From assembly GCA_014155875.1 (NCBI GenBank), contig JACEFZ010026849.1, positions 233,501 through 297,500 of the forward strand: a stretch of 64,000 nucleotides of DNA. The letters run 5' to 3'. How positions within the stretch are numbered: position 1 is the stretch's first letter; each line of letters begins with the position of its first letter. This document shows, in pieces, positions 58,263 to 64,000 of this stretch. The stretch comes from Cepaea nemoralis. Taxonomy: Eukaryota; Mollusca; Gastropoda; Stylommatophora; Helicidae. The notes beneath the pieces were generated by a model. It did no database searches and was not told the origin of the DNA. It saw nothing but the letters and a program-made list of their open reading frames with translations. A program made the position numbers and the translations under genes.

Positions 58263-58795
58263 AGGACATGCCACTGAATGAATGACCTTTGTTCCATCTT
58301 GCTGTCTGATAATTGTTGGTGTTGTGTATCAGACTACAGTTACAGTGTTGGATGGTTATCCATGCTGTGAATGAAGATCACTGGTACTGTGTTGGATACT
58401 GCCCAAGCTGTGATGGAATATCAATGGTACTGTGAAGGATGATCATGTGTATGTTTATTCATGGGGATGCCTATTTTGTCATTGCATCTAATCATGAATT
58501 TTATATATTAGGGCATTGACATTATTAATCAAATGTTGTATCTTTATCATTACATTATTCTGATTCCCTGTACACTGACCTGAATTTCTTCAGACATCTC
58601 TAAATCGTTGTTTTTTTCTTGTTAGCCGTAGAGATACACAAAGGTACCTATAAACTGTATATGTACCTTTGATTAGCTGTAGCTTCACCAGTGACCCCTA
58701 GTCCTCTGCTTTTCTTGTGTTTCAATAGGATTTTAATTATGTTTCTAATGTAATGTCTTTTTCATTTTCAGATCCCGTGTACTTCACCCTTAATT

Positions 58796-60451
<1,656 letters not shown>

Positions 60452-60692
60452 GATTCGGATATGTGCACAATATGTCTGATGTAACTATCTTTTTGCTAAC
60501 GTCGCCTTCTTTGATAACTTTGTTTAGTAAATACATATAAATATGTTGGTTGTATTTGTTTGTTCGTTTGTTTGTTTGTTTGTTTGTTTGTTTGTTTATG
60601 TGCACTGCACGCCCTTTCCATGATTAACTTACTGTTTCGTCTTTTTTACCAGAACTTTCGTTACTAGCTTGAAATTATTGTTAAAGTTAGTT

Positions 60693-60940
60693 GTATATCC
60701 TTTACAGGACATTTACAGTCAACACCAGCATTGTTTGCTGTTGTTGATGTCTTGGCAAGTTTACGTTCAGTAGTTTACCATTGCTTTTCGAACGACCGGC
60801 ACCCATAACATAGCGTAAAAACCAGCGTAACGTTGTATGCTGCCAAATCTCTCGCAGCTGTAATTCGAACGTGGGTATACGGGATTACTGAACCGCGTCC
60901 GTAAGATCTTCGCCACTGAGACCGGCGCAAGTATTGTACA
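60693..60940 (-). mobile_element. SINE-1 in hAT-1 copy D
   Basis: Same insertion as in the other hAT-1 copies but more diverged (for example TGTATGCTGCCAAATCTC). Confidence 0.7.
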
Positions 60941-60951
60941 GAATGAGTATC

Positions 60952-61014
60952 TGGCCCGCGCTCGTCATTTTGTCAGTTATCCGACCCGCGCTCGTCATTT
61001 TGTCAGTTATCCGG
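60952..61014. repeat. 30-bp subterminal duplication in copy D
   Basis: CGCTCGTCATTTTGTCAGTT followed by ATCCG(A/G)CCCG appears twice in tandem only here; the other hAT-1 copies have it once. Confidence 0.9.
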
Positions 61015-61044
61015 CCCGCCGTGAAAAAAGTTTGGTGACCCCTG

Positions 61045-61052
61045 CTCTAGAG
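61045..61052 (+). repeat. 8-bp target-site duplication, right (CTCTAGAG)
   Basis: Directly follows the hAT-1 copy D 3' terminus, matches 16013-16020 exactly, and directly precedes the hAT-3 5' terminus. Confidence 0.85.
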
Positions 61053-61266
61053 AAGTAGTTCCCAAGCTTTTAAAGCAGAGGGACACATCTACTATTTTCG
61101 GATGGCCACAACGTTATAAAATTATAAAAGTCGTGCAATATCATTCTCACCTTTCTTAACTTTCGTCAACAAAATTCTAAACCTTTAAAGGCAGTCAGTG
61201 TCATTATAACGTTTCCTTGCGAACTGAACAGGCGCATTCGATAATATCTGAGCATAACTACCACGA

Positions 61267-63836
61267 CTTTTATAATGATCTGGAAGATGTCATAGAAGAA
61301 ACCCCCAAACAGGACATCCTGATTGTGCTGGGAGACTTCAATGCAAAAATAGGTAGAGAGCAAACTAATAAAAAAGTGGCCGGTATGGAAAGCCTACATA
61401 CAACTTCAAATGATAATGGATGGAGAGTCATCAACCTGGCAGAAGCCAAAGGACTGCAGATTAGCAGTACCAGACTACAAAGAAAGGATATACACAAACA
61501 AACTTGGAAATCATGTGACAAGAGAACCTATAATCAAATAGATCACATTTTAATTAACAACAGAAATGCATCAAACATACAGCAAGTCAGAAGTTATAGA
61601 GGAGCTGAGTGCCACAGTGACCACTTCCTCGTTGGAGCAAAATTTAAAATATAACTTAAGAGAGCTTTCTATACTAAATTACAAAGATTACACCCAACAT
61701 ATAACAGAGAAAAACTACAAGACATTACAGTCAAAGAGAAATTTACAGATGAAATAAAATGTAAACTTGAAACTCTGCAAAACCCTTCGGATGAAAGCGT
61801 TGACCAAACTTGGTTGAACATCAAGAATACAATTCAATATACCGCAGAAGAATGTCTCGGTGTGTTAACCACGCATAGAAAGAACAGATGGTTCAATCGA
61901 AAATGTGAAGAAGCAGTCATTAGGAAGAAGAATGCCAGACATGTTTGGTTAAATGACATCAATAACATCCAAAAGGAAGAGCATTATAGAAATGAATGTA
62001 AAGAGGCTACAAAAATAGTCCGACAGCAGAAGCGAGAATATATGAGTAATATAATCAAAGATATGGAAACTAATCACCAGAAAAATGAATCCAGAAAATT
62101 TTTTAAAGAACTGAAGTCAATGAAACGAGGGCACCAACAAAACACATATGGTTTAAAAGACAAAAATGGGAATATGATAAATACCAATGAGGAAATGTGC
62201 AACACATGGAAAGAATATTTTATTGAATTACTAAATTGTGAAGCTCCAAGTAACATTTTCCCACAGGAAGAGGTTCTAACATGCGAACCACAAATTGAAG
62301 AACCTACATTTGAAGAAATCCTATATGTAATCACACGACTTAAAAACAATAAGGCAACTGGGACTGATGGAATTGCTGCTGAATTTATAAAGGCAGGTGG
62401 CCATGCATTACATCTAAAGCTATACGAACTAATAATAAAAATCTGGAGGACAGAAGAATTACCCCATGACTGGAATGAGTCATTATTGATACCTATCTTT
62501 AAGAAAGGAGACAAGTTCCAATGTGGAAATTATAGAGGAATATCACTACTGTCCACAAGCTATAAGATACTATCCGCAGTATTACTAAATAGACTAAAAC
62601 CATATTCAGAAGACATATTAGGTGACTACCAGGCGGGTTTTAGACAAAACAGATCAACAATAGATCAGATATTTATCTTACGACAAATAGCCGAGAAACA
62701 TTGGGAATATAAAAGAGATCTCCATAACATTTTTGTGGATTTTAAAAAGGCTTATGATAGTGTCCATAGGAATAGTCTATGGAATGCTATGCAGGAATTT
62801 GGAATACCAAGGAAGTTAATCAACATGACCAGACTATGCATGGAAGATACTTATAATATAGTAACATATAAAGGCAGGAAATCAGACCCCTTCCAAATAA
62901 CATCTGGCTTGAAACAGGGTGATGCACTATCGCCGCTACTCTTCAATCTGGCTCTAGAGAAAGTTGTAAGGAAGATAAAGGAGGAATGTGATATTGGAGG
63001 AACATCCAAGCTGCTTGGTTATGCAGATGATATAGATATTATAGGGCAAAGTGAACAAAAGACATTGGAAATATTGACTCACTTAAAGGAAAAAGCCCAA
63101 CAGATGGGGCTGGTTATCAACCAAGATAAGACAGAATATATGGTAATTTCAAGAGACGGAATGGCTAAAAACTCTGGCCACATACAAATAGATAATATGA
63201 CCATTAAAAGAACGGAAACATACAAATACCTGGGTACAATCTTCAACTGCTCCAACATCATAAGGGAAGAAATACAAACTAGAATCAACTCTGGAAATAA
63301 GATATACTATGCACTACAACATCTACTAAAATCAAAGGCGCTATCTCGTAACACCAAAATCACAATATACAAAACACTGATCAGACCAGTTGTGCTGTAT
63401 GGCTCTGAAACCTGGAGTACAACGAAAGGAGACGAAGCCTTGTTACAAACCTTTGAGAACAAAATTTTAAGACGCATCTTTGGACCCATTAGGGATACAC
63501 AAAGTGGAGAGTGGAAAAGAAGTAGTAACAAAGACATTTATGATCTGTTTAAGTCCCCGCTAATCACTGGTATCATGAAGGCTAATAGACTACAATGGCT
63601 GGGGCATATAGAAAGAATGGAAGATAATAGGGAAACAAAACTCGCTTACACTCAGGAAATAAATGACCGTAGACCCCGAGGTAGACCAAGAAGACGGTGG
63701 AGAGATAATACATGTACAGACCTACAAGCACTTGGAATCAACGACTGGCAAGAGAAGGTCCACCAGAGAGACGAATGGAGACGGATTGTATTTGCAGCAA
63801 AGAACCTCAATGGCTCGGAAAGCTGAAGAAGAAGTA
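61267..63836 (+). mobile_element. LINE-3 insertion, 5'-truncated, 13-bp duplication
   Basis: Flanked by a perfect 13-bp duplication ATAACTACCACGA (61254-61266 and 63837-63849). Starts within the endonuclease domain and ends in GAAGAAGAAGT, a short trinucleotide tail. Same family as the 49455-49718 fragment. Confidence 0.92.
61268..63826 (+). pseudogene. LINE-3 endonuclease/reverse transcriptase, one in-frame stop
   Basis: One continuous frame broken only by a TAA at 61652-61654. The part before the stop (61268-61651) is the endonuclease C-terminal half: ILIVLGDFNAKIGREQ, YNQIDHILINNRNA, ECHSDHFLVGAKFK. The part after it (open from 61655; first Met 61814, 670 residues) is reverse transcriptase: NYRGISLLSTSYKILSAVLL, NIFVDFKKAYDSVHR (motif A), GLKQGDALSPLLFNLALEKV (motif B), LLGYADDIDIIG (motif C), YKYLGTIFN. 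A C-terminal LQWLGHIERM and RPRGRPRRRWRDN region closes the protein. The N-terminal endonuclease half is missing through 5' truncation. Confidence 0.9.
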
Positions 63837-64000
63837 ATAACTACCACGAGCAGAGTAAATTACCACACGCTGACGGAGCGCTCCGATTGCATTTTTGAAA
63901 TTATTAAAATATATTATATTAAATAACGAGGCCTCGCGTGCCACTTTCTGACAGCTGGCGGGCCACAAGTGACCCGCGGGCCGTGGTTTGGGAACCACTG

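Larger units (their letters stand above)
61053..64000. mobile_element. hAT-3, non-autonomous hAT-like element with LINE-3 inside
   Basis: The right end reads GGCCGTGGTTTGGGAACCACTG (last 20 shown in part: CGTGGTTTGGGAACCACTG), reverse complement CAGTGGTTCCCAAACCACGG, a typical hAT terminus. The left end AAGTAGTTCCCAAGC at 61053 is a diverged partner. Without the LINE-3 the element is only about 370 bp, with no transposase. It ends exactly at the window edge, so its target-site duplication cannot be seen. Confidence 0.7.

Overview
This is animal nuclear DNA, and nothing in it looks like a conserved host gene. The content is satellites, tRNA-derived SINEs, several non-LTR retrotransposon (LINE) families, three hAT-type DNA transposons, a probable solo LTR and long simple repeats. 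RTE-like LINEs with craniofacial-development-protein-2-like endonucleases, GTF2IRD2-like and ZMYM1-like hAT transposases and long (GA)n/(TA)n tracts are common together in invertebrate genomes. An invertebrate is therefore my best guess; I cannot name the species.

Layout. 1-2940 is an AT-rich satellite with two unit forms (262 bp and about 189 bp). 3660-5595 holds two further tandem families, one built on an 11-bp TTGACCACTAC word and one with a unit of about 140 bp. 6271-6465 is a 29-bp minisatellite. 7.9-15.3 kb is a SINE-rich zone containing a 2.2-kb tandem duplication (9741-14190), polypurine tracts, a 26-G run and a palindromic pair of SINE ends. 15462-15537 is (TA)n.

16013-61052 is the most remarkable part. 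It is a macro-array of a GTF2IRD2-like hAT element (here hAT-1) alternating with a composite spacer. The copies are A (16021-19727), B (23568-27311), C (31836-40753), C' (partial, ending 46549) and D (52072-61044). The spacer carries a 5' LINE-1 piece on the minus strand, an inverted LINE-1 piece on the plus strand, SINEs, two (GA)n tracts and two mariner-like transposase tails. ('LINE-1' to 'LINE-4' are local names, not the mammalian L1 family.) Copies C and D contain a LINE-2 reverse-transcriptase insertion and a second, ZMYM1-like hAT (hAT-2). The whole 45-kb array is bounded by the same 8-bp word, CTCTAGAG, at 16013-16020 and 61045-61052, as if it were one hAT insertion that grew internally. 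The internal copies have mismatched flanks, which is what homologous recombination or circle integration inside hAT-1 would leave.

61053-64000 is a third hAT-type element (hAT-3) with a well-preserved, 5'-truncated LINE-3 inside it, flanked by a perfect 13-bp target-site duplication. Several insertions have an empty site elsewhere in the window, so relative ages can be read directly. In order: hAT-1 already carrying a SINE and a LINE-4 tail; spacer duplication; SINE plus LINE-4 insertions in the spacer; LINE-2 and hAT-2 insertions; a 20.2-kb duplication; a 5.8-kb duplication; then the solo LTR and a LINE-3 tail.

All transposase and most LINE reading frames are broken. Many copy-to-copy differences are single-base homopolymer indels, so some breaks, and possibly the 5.8-kb duplication, could be long-read assembly error. 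SINE-1 is used below for a tRNA-Thr-like, RTE-tailed SINE, SINE-2 for a tRNA-Ser/Leu-like SINE and SINE-3 for a third family.
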